This document shows positions 1-5,123 of a DNA stretch of 5,251 nt, piece by piece. Origin of the DNA: an uncultured Pseudomonadaceae bacterium (GTDB lineage Bacteria > Pseudomonadota > Gammaproteobacteria > Pseudomonadales > Pseudomonadaceae). A program made the translations under genes and the position numbers. The notes beneath the pieces were generated by a model, which did no database searches, had not been told where the DNA came from, and saw only the letters and a list, made by a program, of their open reading frames with translations. Every line of letters starts with the position of its first letter. The stretch's first letter is position 1. The stretch spans positions 1 through 5,251 of the forward strand of contig CANRHT010000285.1 of the NCBI GenBank assembly GCA_947630465.1, read 5' to 3'.

Positions 1-227
1 GCTTGGGTGGATTCTACAACTTTACCTGTATGTAAAAATCAGCGTATTCAGCGCCATAAATCTTTAAAACAAATTGCCACACGAGGTAAAAGCTCAATGG
101 GTTGGTTCTATGGATGCAAATTGCATGTATTGGTGGATGCTCAGGGTCAATTGATTCAGACCCAACTCTCGAATGGACATACTTCAGATATCAAGATTCT
201 GCCGAAGCTCGCTCAAGGATACATCGG

Positions 228-229
228 TA
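228..229. repeat. TA target-site duplication of the IS630 element (left copy; right copy 1223-1224)
   Basis: TA directly precedes TAGCTAA at the left end and directly follows TTAGCTA at the right end. Collapsing the two copies restores codons GGT-AAG-ATC of the IS982 transposase, which confirms the duplication. Confidence 0.85.
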
Positions 230-254
230 TAGCTAAATACAAAATATAAGCTAC
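230..254 (+). repeat. IS630 terminal inverted repeat, transposase-distal end
   Basis: It begins TAGCTAA and ends AGCTAC, and matches the inverted 1198-1222 sequence at 19 of 25 positions by my count. The TAG stop codon of the catalytic reading frame (251-253, minus strand) lies inside this repeat. Confidence 0.85.
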
Positions 255-769
255 ATCATTTTAAAGACGATATCTAAAGTTTCCTGAAGGGTTTTATTAT
301 TCTGAGCAATCATATGTCTAACTTTACTTTTTAATACAGACCATGCTTTTTCAATAGGATTAAAGTCAGGACTATATGCAGGTAGATAAACAATTCTCGC
401 CTGATATTGTGCTGCTAAATCATCGATCACTTTTCCTTTGTGTATCGATGCATTGTCGAGGATGACCAAATAACGCTTAGCTTGAATGTCCTTGTGCTGT
501 AAGCTTTTCAACAAATATTCCAACCAACCGACAAAAATATTCCGATCACATGAGCCTTGAAACACTAAAGGTTGAATAAACTTGAAGGGTGCATTTGATC
601 TGACCGCACTGATCATACTGAGTCTGGTACCATGCCCACCTGACCTGAATGCATGACAGCGTTGTCCCTTAGGAGACCAACCATATTCTGCGGTTTCATT
701 GGTATTGATGCCTGACTCATCGATATAAAGAATGTGATCTTCACCATATTGCGCTTTCCATTGAGGCAA
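251..769 (-). CDS. IS630 transposase catalytic part (DD34E, OrfB)
   Basis: This is the RNase H-like catalytic domain of an IS630 transposase, which cuts and joins element ends at TA. Counting from TTG at 769, the triad is D17 (YIDESG), D105 (ILDNASIH) and E140 (DFNPIEKAW). D105 and E140 are separated by 34 residues, the IS630 spacing. The motif LPAYSPDFNPIE is diagnostic. The TTG is unlikely to be a true start: the frame is open upstream to a stop at 851-853, and reads KKSFLYKQACKLSRAVFEWCL in continuation of the first reading frame. It is therefore probably made only as a fusion through a frameshift at the A8 run. The catalytic residues are intact, so the element may still be mobile. The stop codon lies in the terminal inverted repeat. 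Confidence 0.85.
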   Translation of the reverse strand: MPQWKAQYGEDHILYIDESGINTNETAEYGWSPKGQRCHAFRSGGHGTRLSMISAVRSNAPFKFIQPLVFQGSCDRNIFVGWLEYLLKSLQHKDIQAKRYLVILDNASIHKGKVIDDLAAQYQARIVYLPAYSPDFNPIEKAWSVLKSKVRHMIAQNNKTLQETLDIVFKMM

Positions 770-797
770 ACACCATTCAAAGACAGCACGACTTAAT

Positions 798-1169
798 TTA
801 CAGGCTTGTTTGTAAAGGAAACTTTTTTTTACGTGTCCAGCCCATCTTCTTCAGGGCTTTTAAAATGACATGATAGCCAACAGAATAACCGAAATGTTGT
901 TCAAATAATGGGACCAAATCTTTAGCCTGAGTAAAGGGTGTATTTTTTACAAAATGCTCAAAAGCTCGGAGATCCAGAATGCATGAGGGACGTCCTGCGT
1001 TTGGAGATTTAGGTTGTTTAAGTTGACCAGTCTGCTGTTCGAGTAAGATCCAATCGTCTAGAGTCGTTCGAGCGATATGAAAAAGCTCGCAAGTCTTCGA
1101 CTTATGCTGAGACTCTTTATAAAACTGCATAACTTTCTCACGCAGATCTACAGAATATGTTTTTGGCAT
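798..1169 (-). CDS. IS630 transposase N-terminal part (helix-turn-helix, OrfA)
   Basis: This 123-aa protein is the DNA-binding half of an IS630-type transposase and recognises the terminal repeats of the element. Residues about 1-45 (MPKTYSVDLREKVMQFYKES, then CELFHIARTTLDDWI) form the first helix-turn-helix. After a GRPS linker, residues about 65-115 form a second winged-helix-like segment ending in LKKMGWTRKKK, which in full-length relatives runs straight into the catalytic domain. Here the frame ends about 25 nt after an A8 run, while the catalytic domain continues in the +1 frame. The ATG at 1169 is the only sensible start, and its ribosome binding site is weak. A full transposase needs a frameshift or slippage. 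Alone, this part might act as a repressor, as in other two-frame IS elements. Confidence 0.8.
   Translation of the reverse strand: MPKTYSVDLREKVMQFYKESQHKSKTCELFHIARTTLDDWILLEQQTGQLKQPKSPNAGRPSCILDLRAFEHFVKNTPFTQAKDLVPLFEQHFGYSVGYHVILKALKKMGWTRKKKFPLQTSL
823..830 (-). promoter_or_regulatory. A8 slippery run joining the two IS630 transposase frames
   Basis: The minus strand reads CGT, eight A, then GTTTCC. The zero frame stops at 798-800. The catalytic frame is offset by +1 and has been open since the stop at 851-853. Any switch must occur in this roughly 50-nt window, and the A8 tract is the obvious site. RNA polymerase slippage (loss of one A or gain of two) or +1 ribosomal shifting would fuse the frames. 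A simple -1 shift would not. Confidence 0.55.
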
Positions 1170-1197
1170 GATCTTAAATTCTAGTATTTTTTGTATT

Positions 1198-1222
1198 GTA
1201 GCTCACATTAGGTTCTTAGCTA
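1198..1222 (-). repeat. IS630 terminal inverted repeat, transposase-proximal end
   Basis: Read on the minus strand, it begins TAGCTAAGAACC and ends GAGCTAC, pairing with 230-254. It lies 28 bp upstream of the ATG of the first transposase frame (1169), so the promoter must lie in or very near this repeat. I see no convincing -35/-10 pair. Confidence 0.85.
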
Positions 1223-1530
1223 TAAGATCTTTGGAGACCGTGGCTACATCAGTGAAACTGTAAAAGATAAACTAGGTACACAAGATATTGAATTAATTAC
1301 CTATCATCGCAAGAACATGCGAAGAGTGGAATTATCACCAGAGGATGAAATCATGCTGAGACAACGCAATAAAATAGAGACGATCTTTAGCTTATTGAAG
1401 CAACAATACAACTTGGTCAGCAGTCGCCATCGTTCCATTTCAGGTTATTTCGCTGGAATTTATGCATCCTTATGCGCATATCAAATCTGCCATCAGAACA
1501 AGCCTCAATTTACAACGATGTGAAACTAGG

Positions 1531-1548
1531 CTTATCCATGATTCGGGT
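1531..1548 (-). repeat. IS982 right terminal inverted repeat
   Basis: CTTATCCATGATTCGGGT is the exact reverse complement of 5177-5194 (18 of 18). It lies 7 nt after the transposase stop codon, as expected for a compact IS end. Confidence 0.9.
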
Positions 1549-1555
1549 TAAACTA
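1549..1555. repeat. 7-bp target-site duplication of IS982 (copy after the right end)
   Basis: TAAACTA directly follows the right terminal repeat. The same 7 bases directly precede the left terminal repeat at 5170-5176. Variable short duplications are normal for IS982. The pair brackets an IS across the window ends. Confidence 0.75.
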
Positions 1556-1697
1556 AAAATAGTGAAAATATTTGACTTGTAGATGGGGTTCCAAGGGGTG
1601 AAACCCTTTGGCAAGGTCTGAGGATTAGAAAAGGGTATCCAGTAGGATAACATTTTGTAAGACATCAGTAACCTTGCTTAAAATTTTACTATTTTTA
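1554..1697. repeat. 10-bp perfect inverted repeat enclosing the hairpin region
   Basis: TAAAAATAGT at 1554-1563 is exactly inverted as ACTATTTTTA at 1688-1697. Partial pairing continues inward (GAAAAT against ATTTT, with a one-base offset). The arms enclose a strong hairpin. The left arm overlaps the last two bases of the 7-bp target duplication, so it predates the IS982 insertion. AT-rich sequence makes chance partly possible. Confidence 0.45.
1591..1611 (+). other. Strong hairpin (8-bp stem, 5-nt loop)
   Basis: CCAAGGGG-TGAAA-CCCTTTGG forms an 8-bp stem with one G-T wobble in otherwise AT-rich DNA. The G-rich flanks (GATGGGGTT before, CAAGGTCTGAGG after) could add further pairing. No T run follows it on +, so it is not a standard intrinsic terminator. 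It could be a mobilisation origin element, a single-strand initiation site or part of a small RNA. The sequence alone does not decide between these. Confidence 0.5.
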
Positions 1698-1782
1698 TGA
1701 AATTTAGCTTAAATCTAAGTTCATATGCTTAATTTGGTACGTTGAAATCAAAAAATTTATTCAATTAAAAAATTAAAAAAGG

Positions 1783-1812
1783 CTTTTAAATGTTTTTAAA
1801 TGTTTTTAAATG
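1783..1812. repeat. Three tandem 10-bp AT-rich repeats (probable unwinding element)
   Basis: CTTTTAAATG, TTTTTAAATG, TTTTTAAATG follow one another with a 10-bp period, close to one helical turn, and sit 47 bp upstream of the first iteron. Iteron plasmid origins usually have an AT-rich repeat block on one side of the iterons where the duplex first opens, and this matches in position and composition. An 8-bp inverted repeat (AAGGCTTT 1779-1786, AAAGCCTT 1828-1835) encloses the block. Confidence 0.55.
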
Positions 1813-1822
1813 CTTTTCCGAC

Positions 1823-1855
1823 CTCTGAAAGCCTTGCTATACAAATGTTTCAGAG
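1823..1855. repeat. Stem-loop next to the iterons
   Basis: CTCTGAAA (1823-1830) and TTTCAGAG (1848-1855) are perfect 8-bp inverted arms with a 17-nt spacer, ending 3 bp before the first iteron. It may be a host-factor or Rep site in the origin, or a terminator-like barrier. Confidence 0.45.
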
Positions 1856-1858
1856 CTT

Positions 1859-1956
1859 ATATCCCCACGTTTAGTTACCCATATCCCCACGTTTAGTTAC
1901 CCATATCCCCACGTTTAGTTACCCATATCCCCACGTTTAGTTACCCATATCCCCAC
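1859..1956 (+). repeat. Iteron array: four exact 22-bp direct repeats plus a 10-bp partial copy
   Basis: The four units start at 1859, 1881, 1903 and 1925. Each begins ATATCCCCACGTTT and ends AGTTACCC. They are identical and head to tail, and the 22-bp period (about two helical turns) puts every Rep monomer on one face of the DNA. A fifth copy at 1947-1956 keeps only ATATCCCCAC before an A9 run. Iterons just upstream of a Rep_3 gene are the normal origin layout: they bind Rep monomers to open the origin and also set copy number by titration and handcuffing. The perfect identity suggests recent homogenisation or strong constraint. Confidence 0.92.
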
Positions 1957-1972
1957 AAAAAAAAACTTGTGG
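1953..1972. promoter_or_regulatory. Probable Rep autorepression operator
   Basis: CCACAA (1953-1958) and TTGTGG (1967-1972) form a 6-bp inverted repeat spaced by 8 nt. The left arm is built from the CCCCAC core of the partial fifth iteron, so the operator shares half-site sequence with the iterons. In Rep_3 plasmids, Rep dimers bind such an inverted repeat over the rep promoter and Rep monomers bind the iterons. An overlapping hairpin, AAAAAAC-TTGTG-GTTTTTT, is also present. Confidence 0.55.
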
Positions 1973-1995
1973 TTTTTTAAGCGATGTTTTATTGT
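1967..1995 (+). promoter_or_regulatory. Possible rep promoter
   Basis: TTGTGG (1967-1972) as -35 and TATTGT (1990-1995) as -10, 17 bp apart, would place the -35 in the right arm of the operator and start the transcript about 25 nt before the rep ATG. The -35 matches 3 of 6 and the -10 matches 4 of 6 consensus bases, so the call rests mainly on position. Confidence 0.35.
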
Positions 1996-2027
1996 TGGAA
2001 TAAGATTGATTAATAAATAAAGCTAAT

Positions 2028-2963
2028 ATGGCGAAAGAATTAGTCGTAAAAACAAATCGCTTAAATCAAGCGTTCCAAACACTCACTTTGTCTGAGTTAC
2101 ACGTAATTCAGCTAGCAATCGTAGATGCTAGAGACACTGGTACAGGCTTAAGTACGGATCAGCCTTTGCGTATAGATGCACTGCGTTTTGCTCAAGTTTT
2201 TGGCACTACTCGACAAAATGCTTATCAAAGGATGAAAGAAGCAGAAGACTCACTTTTTAATCGTAGATTTAGTTTCTTTGATGAGAATGGCAAACTAATT
2301 AAAAGCCGTTGGATTCAACAAGTAAGATATCTTGATGAAGAAGGCGCGATAGAATTAGTATTTACCTTAGCAGTTGTACAAGGTATTAGTCAGATTGACG
2401 GTATTAAAGACTTTTTTACTCAGTATTTACTTAGTCAAACATCTCAATTGAAGAGTGTTTATTCTGCTAGGCTATACGAATTACTAATTCAGTGGAAAAG
2501 TGTAGGTAGAACACCTGAATTTAAGTTAAATGTATTCCGAGAGCAGCTAGGAGTTGGTATTAATGAGTATCCAAGAATGGATCATTTTAAAACACGGGTA
2601 TTAGACATGGCCGTTGAAGAAATTAATGCTAAAACAGATATAGAAGCCACGTATAAACAACATAAAAAAGGTAGATCAATTACAGGCTTCTCTTTTTCAT
2701 TTCAACAAAAAGAAAAGTCAAAAGACTCAAATTTACCTAAAAAAAGTTCAGATGAGGGAAGCCAATACACGTTCTACAAGCTCACAGAAAAGCAGCTAGA
2801 TATGTTTAGCAGTAAATTAGCTGAATTACCTGCTATACAGTCTATGGCACACGTAGGAGAGGATATGAAGCCATTTTTAGCACGTTTACGTACTATGCTG
2901 ATGGATGCAGAGCAGCAAAGAGGATTGCTCCCATATTTAAAACAAATAGGCTACTTAGGTTAA
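2028..2963 (+). CDS. repM: Rep_3-family plasmid replication initiator
   Basis: This 311-aa initiator binds the iterons just upstream as a monomer, opens the origin and recruits host replication proteins. Probably, as a dimer, it represses its own promoter. It has two winged-helix domains. WH1 is about residues 5-125, with LTLSELHVIQLAIVDAR and the helix FGTTRQNAYQRMKEAEDSLF. WH2 is about 140-225, with YSARLYELLIQWKSVGR, then YPRMDHFKTRVLDMAVEEIN and KKGRSITGFSFSF. A charged linker and a variable C-terminal tail of about 65 residues follow. The length is normal for the family. ATG 2028 is the only start: the frame is closed by TGA at 2007-2009 with no alternative initiation codon between. The Shine-Dalgarno sequence is very weak, consistent with low Rep levels. 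The family is clear. The symbol follows common Acinetobacter usage and is less certain. Confidence 0.93.
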   Translation: MAKELVVKTNRLNQAFQTLTLSELHVIQLAIVDARDTGTGLSTDQPLRIDALRFAQVFGTTRQNAYQRMKEAEDSLFNRRFSFFDENGKLIKSRWIQQVRYLDEEGAIELVFTLAVVQGISQIDGIKDFFTQYLLSQTSQLKSVYSARLYELLIQWKSVGRTPEFKLNVFREQLGVGINEYPRMDHFKTRVLDMAVEEINAKTDIEATYKQHKKGRSITGFSFSFQQKEKSKDSNLPKKSSDEGSQYTFYKLTEKQLDMFSSKLAELPAIQSMAHVGEDMKPFLARLRTMLMDAEQQRGLLPYLKQIGYLG

Positions 2964-3099
2964 ATTTCGCCAAATATACAACATTATTTGTAATCATATC
3001 TAAATGTATGTTAATAGATACTTATAAGAGAAAAATCTTACGGTCTACTTTATAAATTAAATTCTTTTATAAACAATAAATTAGATAAAATAAAATATG

Positions 3100-3108
3100 T
3101 GTTATACT
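3100..3108 (+). promoter_or_regulatory. Extended -10 promoter of the ATPase operon
   Basis: TGT-TATACT (3100-3108) matches the extended -10 form (TGn then TATAAT, 5 of 6), in a very A/T-rich setting that may act as an UP-like element. No good -35 hexamer is present, which extended -10 promoters tolerate. Transcription would start near 3115, about 28 nt before the ATPase ATG. This implies the operon has its own promoter, separate from rep. Confidence 0.55.
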
Positions 3109-3123
3109 TAGTTGGGATATATT

Positions 3124-3153
3124 ATGCCCCAAAAAGGAAAAAATGAAATTTAG
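3124..3153 (+). CDS. Possible 9-codon leader ORF overlapping the ATPase start
   Basis: ATG 3124 reads MPQKGKNEI and stops at TAG 3151-3153, overlapping the ATPase ATG (3143) by 11 nt. The ATPase and the next gene overlap by the same 11 nt. A GGGA at 3114-3117 could serve as its ribosome binding site, but it would lie at the very 5' end of the predicted transcript. It could be a translational-coupling leader or simple chance. Confidence 0.2.
   Translation: MPQKGKNEI
3134..3138 (+). promoter_or_regulatory. Ribosome binding site of the ATPase gene
   Basis: AAGGA lies 4 nt before ATG 3143. It is a clearer Shine-Dalgarno sequence than that of rep, and it fixes the start choice for the ATPase. 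Confidence 0.6.
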
Positions 3154-4555
3154 TTTTGAAGTAAAGAACTTAGGCAACATTAAGCATGCTCAATTAAAAT
3201 TAGGTTCATTTACTGTCATTTCTGGTGCTAACTCCTCAGGGAAAAGCTTTGTAACTCGTGCTTTATATAGTTTCTTTAGTACTATTAACAAAGATCATGT
3301 CACTGGTGATGCAATAAAATATGTCAATCAGATATCTGAACTTTTGAGATATGCAATGTATAGCACTTCGACTCCTAGTATGAGTGTAGTAGACTTATTT
3401 AATAAAACTTTATATATATTAGATGAAATTAAAGATCTTATTAAATCTGAGTTTGAGGCTTGTACTTATTTAGAACAGTCTACAAGAAGTGTTATTGTTG
3501 AAAAGAAGATTAAAGATTTTGAAGAAGTTCTACTTGTTTTTACTAAAGAAACAGCAAATAAGAAAAAATATAAAAACATATATAATAATTTAGATTTAGT
3601 GAGTGCTAATACGAAAAGACTGAAATCTTTACTAAAGAACCCTCAAGATTTATTAGTTCATAAATTTAATAATGGTTTTAGTGAAGCTTTAAAAGAAAAC
3701 TTTCAAGTTCCTAATCTAACTGATCTTCATAGTAATACTATAGATTTAGAAGATCCTATATCATTTGATTTAGGTGATTTAGGTATAATTAAAATTCATA
3801 AAGAAACAATTCATTTTAATTTAAGTAGCGGAGGGATTGAAAAGTTTCAATCACTTTATAATGTCGTGTTTATAGAATCCCCTATTTATTGGAAGCTTCG
3901 CAAACCATTGAGTGCTTTGCGTGACAATCCTATGAGACGTTTACGACTTTTAGGTAGAGATGCTGATGGACTTTCAGGTGTACCTAAATATTTTTATGAT
4001 CTCTTAGATTTATTAAATCAAAATATTAAAGCAAATTCAGATAACCAGGATCTTTTCGAATTACAGAACAAGATTATTCATCAACTAGGTGGAGAATTAG
4101 ATTTATCTGATAGTGGTGATTTAACATTTAAAGACTTGGTTAGTAAAAAGAATATTGGAATAAATCTTACAGCAACTGGAGTAGCTAATTTAGGTTTATT
4201 AGCACTATTACTTAAAAAGAATGTGATATCCAAAGGCAGTTTTGTATTCATAGATGAGCCTGAAGTTAATTTACATCCTGCTTGGCAAAAGTTGATGATT
4301 GAAACTTTATATGCATTAAGTCTTAATGGGATTAATGTTGTAGTTGCTAGCCATAGTTTTGATATGATGAAATATATTGAAAATATCATGAGTGATTTGA
4401 ATGATGATGAAATAGAAAATCATTTTGCTATTAATCATTTATCTAGAACTGGTCAATCTCTAGATCAAAGTTTATCATCAAAACAAACTTTAGCAAAAAT
4501 CCAAGAAGATCTAGGTTCTCCATTTTTTGAGATGATGTTAGAAAATGAGTGGTAA
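3143..4555 (+). CDS. AAA ATPase of the SMC/ABC-like type (OLD/AAA_15-like), probable defence-type protein
   Basis: This 470-aa soluble protein has a split ABC-type ATPase fold. Walker A is GANSSGKS at residues 28-35, preceded by the typical FEVKNLGNIKHAQLKLGSFTVISG strand. Residues about 50-300 are a helical, Lys/Glu-rich insertion. An LSSGG motif at 227-231 and TATGVANLGLL from 343 are both signature-like, and the second sits where the ABC signature normally precedes Walker B. Walker B is FVFIDEPEVNLHP at 367-379 (D371, likely catalytic E372), and the H-loop is ASHS with H404. I see no TOPRIM or HNH domain after the ATPase, so it is not a full OLD or GajA nuclease. Such ATPases act as sensors or regulators that load a separate effector. 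The next gene overlaps it and is the obvious partner. The start is set by AAGGA. A retained DEP motif argues for an active ATPase. Confidence 0.85.
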   Translation: MKFSFEVKNLGNIKHAQLKLGSFTVISGANSSGKSFVTRALYSFFSTINKDHVTGDAIKYVNQISELLRYAMYSTSTPSMSVVDLFNKTLYILDEIKDLIKSEFEACTYLEQSTRSVIVEKKIKDFEEVLLVFTKETANKKKYKNIYNNLDLVSANTKRLKSLLKNPQDLLVHKFNNGFSEALKENFQVPNLTDLHSNTIDLEDPISFDLGDLGIIKIHKETIHFNLSSGGIEKFQSLYNVVFIESPIYWKLRKPLSALRDNPMRRLRLLGRDADGLSGVPKYFYDLLDLLNQNIKANSDNQDLFELQNKIIHQLGGELDLSDSGDLTFKDLVSKKNIGINLTATGVANLGLLALLLKKNVISKGSFVFIDEPEVNLHPAWQKLMIETLYALSLNGINVVVASHSFDMMKYIENIMSDLNDDEIENHFAINHLSRTGQSLDQSLSSKQTLAKIQEDLGSPFFEMMLENEW

Positions 4556-5123
4556 TAGTATTTGCATTTCCCAGTTTTTAGAAAACATGAATCATGAATT
4601 TCCTGATTATCATTTGATATCTGTAGATAAAGATGGATATAAGATTGATGGTAAAGGAATTAAATACTTTCTAAAGGCAAATCTAAAATCAGTCGACTAC
4701 TATTATCATGATGATGATGACGGTTTTACATTTGTAGAGTTTAGTGATTTATTTAGACAGGATACTTATATCAAAGATAAAATTGAAAGATTGGGTAATA
4801 GTAGCCTCATACCTAAAGATAAAAAAGATCTTAGAAAATATTACTACAAGCTGATGAACAAAGAACTCGTAGAGAAATATAAAGATTCCGTTTTAATTAA
4901 AACAAGTATGAAAGAATTAATTATTAATATACCAAGTTATTTTGATAACAATGGTTTTTATTGTGTTGTAGTACCTCCTATAGGACATTTAGAAAAACAT
5001 AAACAAATTGAAATAGCTAAGTTCTTAACAAATTTGAAAAATAAATTGACTTTAAGTCTTCCAGTTGGCCTATCAAATGGTGTCAAGGTTATTCCATTGA
5101 ATTATTTCTGCTCTATGGGATAA
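4545..5123 (+). CDS. Unrecognised 192-aa protein, coupled partner of the ATPase
   Basis: I do not recognise this family. ATG 4545 overlaps the ATPase stop by 11 nt (ATGAGTGGTAA), has no good Shine-Dalgarno sequence, and so probably relies on translational coupling, giving co-production with the ATPase. The protein is soluble, with no signal peptide or membrane segment, and is Lys/Asp/Tyr-rich. Notable parts are a beta-rich N-terminal half with VDYYYHDDDDGFTFVEFSDL at residues 50-69 (acidic cluster D56-D59, E65, D68), a charged helical middle (about 75-125), and strands FYCVVVPPIGH and VKVIPLNYF. A strand with Asp followed by ExS in VEFSDL recalls the core of PD-(D/E)XK nuclease-like folds with Lys replaced by Ser. 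That is speculation. The context suggests an effector, or an inhibitor, controlled by the ATPase. Confidence 0.8.
   Translation: MSGNSICISQFLENMNHEFPDYHLISVDKDGYKIDGKGIKYFLKANLKSVDYYYHDDDDGFTFVEFSDLFRQDTYIKDKIERLGNSSLIPKDKKDLRKYYYKLMNKELVEKYKDSVLIKTSMKELIINIPSYFDNNGFYCVVVPPIGHLEKHKQIEIAKFLTNLKNKLTLSLPVGLSNGVKVIPLNYFCSMG

Larger units (their letters stand above)
230..1222 (-). mobile_element. Complete IS630-family insertion sequence (993 bp) inside the IS982 transposase
   Basis: The element is bounded by imperfect 25-bp inverted repeats (230-254 and 1198-1222) and flanked by a TA duplication at 228-229 and 1223-1224. TA targeting is the hallmark of the IS630/Tc1/mariner group. It carries two overlapping reading frames on the minus strand: an N-terminal DNA-binding part (798-1169) and a DD34E catalytic part (251-769). 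The two together match the usual size of one IS630 transposase. Because the insertion site reads in frame when repaired, IS630 arrived after IS982. The boundaries are firm to within the ambiguity created by the terminal TA. The specific element name is not known to me. Confidence 0.9.
1..1523 (+). pseudogene. IS982-family transposase, 5'-truncated by the window and split by an IS630 insertion
   Basis: This is a DDE transposase in two pieces, 1-229 and 1224-1523, ending at TGA 1521-1523. The first piece is open from base 1 and starts AWVDSTTLPVCKN, where the D at 10-12 is the likely first catalytic Asp. It continues through a GCKLHVLVD strand and SNGHTSD. The second piece supplies GDRGYIS, the likely second Asp, and IETIFSLLKQQYNLVSSRHRS, containing the likely catalytic Glu. 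Joining at the TA target gives QGYIGKIFGDRGYIS without a frame change, so the IS630 insertion alone broke it. The GTG at 7 and the ATG at 1317 are internal codons, not starts. The N-terminus is probably the open frame at 5215-5251 across the circle junction. No active product is expected. Confidence 0.85.
1..1548 (+). mobile_element. IS982-family insertion sequence, 3' part, interrupted by an IS630-family element
   Basis: The right-hand part of an IS982-type element enters from the left edge and ends in an 18-bp terminal repeat at 1531-1548. The exact inverse of this repeat is at 5177-5194. The transposase reads toward this end. A complete IS630-type element sits at 230-1222, so this copy is inactive. 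Removing the insert and one TA copy restores one continuous transposase frame. Both window edges probably lie in the same IS copy on a circular molecule: the visible pieces (5177-5251, 1-229, 1225-1548) total about 628 bp, against about 1 kb for the family. The family is assigned from transposase motifs. The exact ISfinder name is not known to me. Confidence 0.85.
1556..1858. other. Non-coding leader of the replication region
   Basis: No plausible gene lies in this stretch. In order it holds: one arm of a 10-bp inverted repeat (1554-1563), a strong G/C hairpin (1591-1611), a small TATCC/GGATA inverted repeat (1636-1649), the second arm of the 10-bp repeat (1688-1697), a very A/T-rich stretch (about 1735-1780), a 10-bp-period repeat (1783-1812) and a stem-loop (1823-1855) adjoining the iterons. 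It probably contributes to the origin. No full consensus DnaA box (TTATCCACA) was seen. Confidence 0.6.
1779..1972. other. Probable origin of replication (iteron-type, theta)
   Basis: This span groups the AT-rich 10-bp repeats, a stem-loop, the iterons and the inverted-repeat operator, all immediately upstream of a Rep_3 gene. That is the arrangement of iteron-controlled plasmid origins. The exact limits are inferred. Host factor sites were not clearly found. Confidence 0.75.

Noticed and set aside
1634..1650. Pair of inverted DnaA boxes
   Set aside because: GTATCCAGT and the inverted TTATCCTAC each match only 6 of 9 bases of TTATCCACA.
1859..1956. CRISPR array
   Set aside because: The 22-bp units are directly adjacent without unique spacers and lie upstream of rep, which is the pattern of iterons.
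2977..2992. Rep transcript terminator (TACAA-CATTAT-TTGTA)
   Set aside because: The stem is only 5 bp and A/T-rich, with no following T run, so it is too weak to call.
2964..3016. Xer (pdif/dif-like) recombination site after rep
   Set aside because: ATTTCGCCAAA (2964-2974) resembles a XerC arm, and TTATTTGTAAT or GTATGTTAATA partly resemble a XerD arm. No pair has both good arms and the usual 6-bp spacer.
4081..4389. 102-aa open frame on the minus strand
   Set aside because: It lies fully inside the ATPase gene, antisense to its conserved Walker B region. Its protein has no recognisable motif and it lacks a ribosome binding site.
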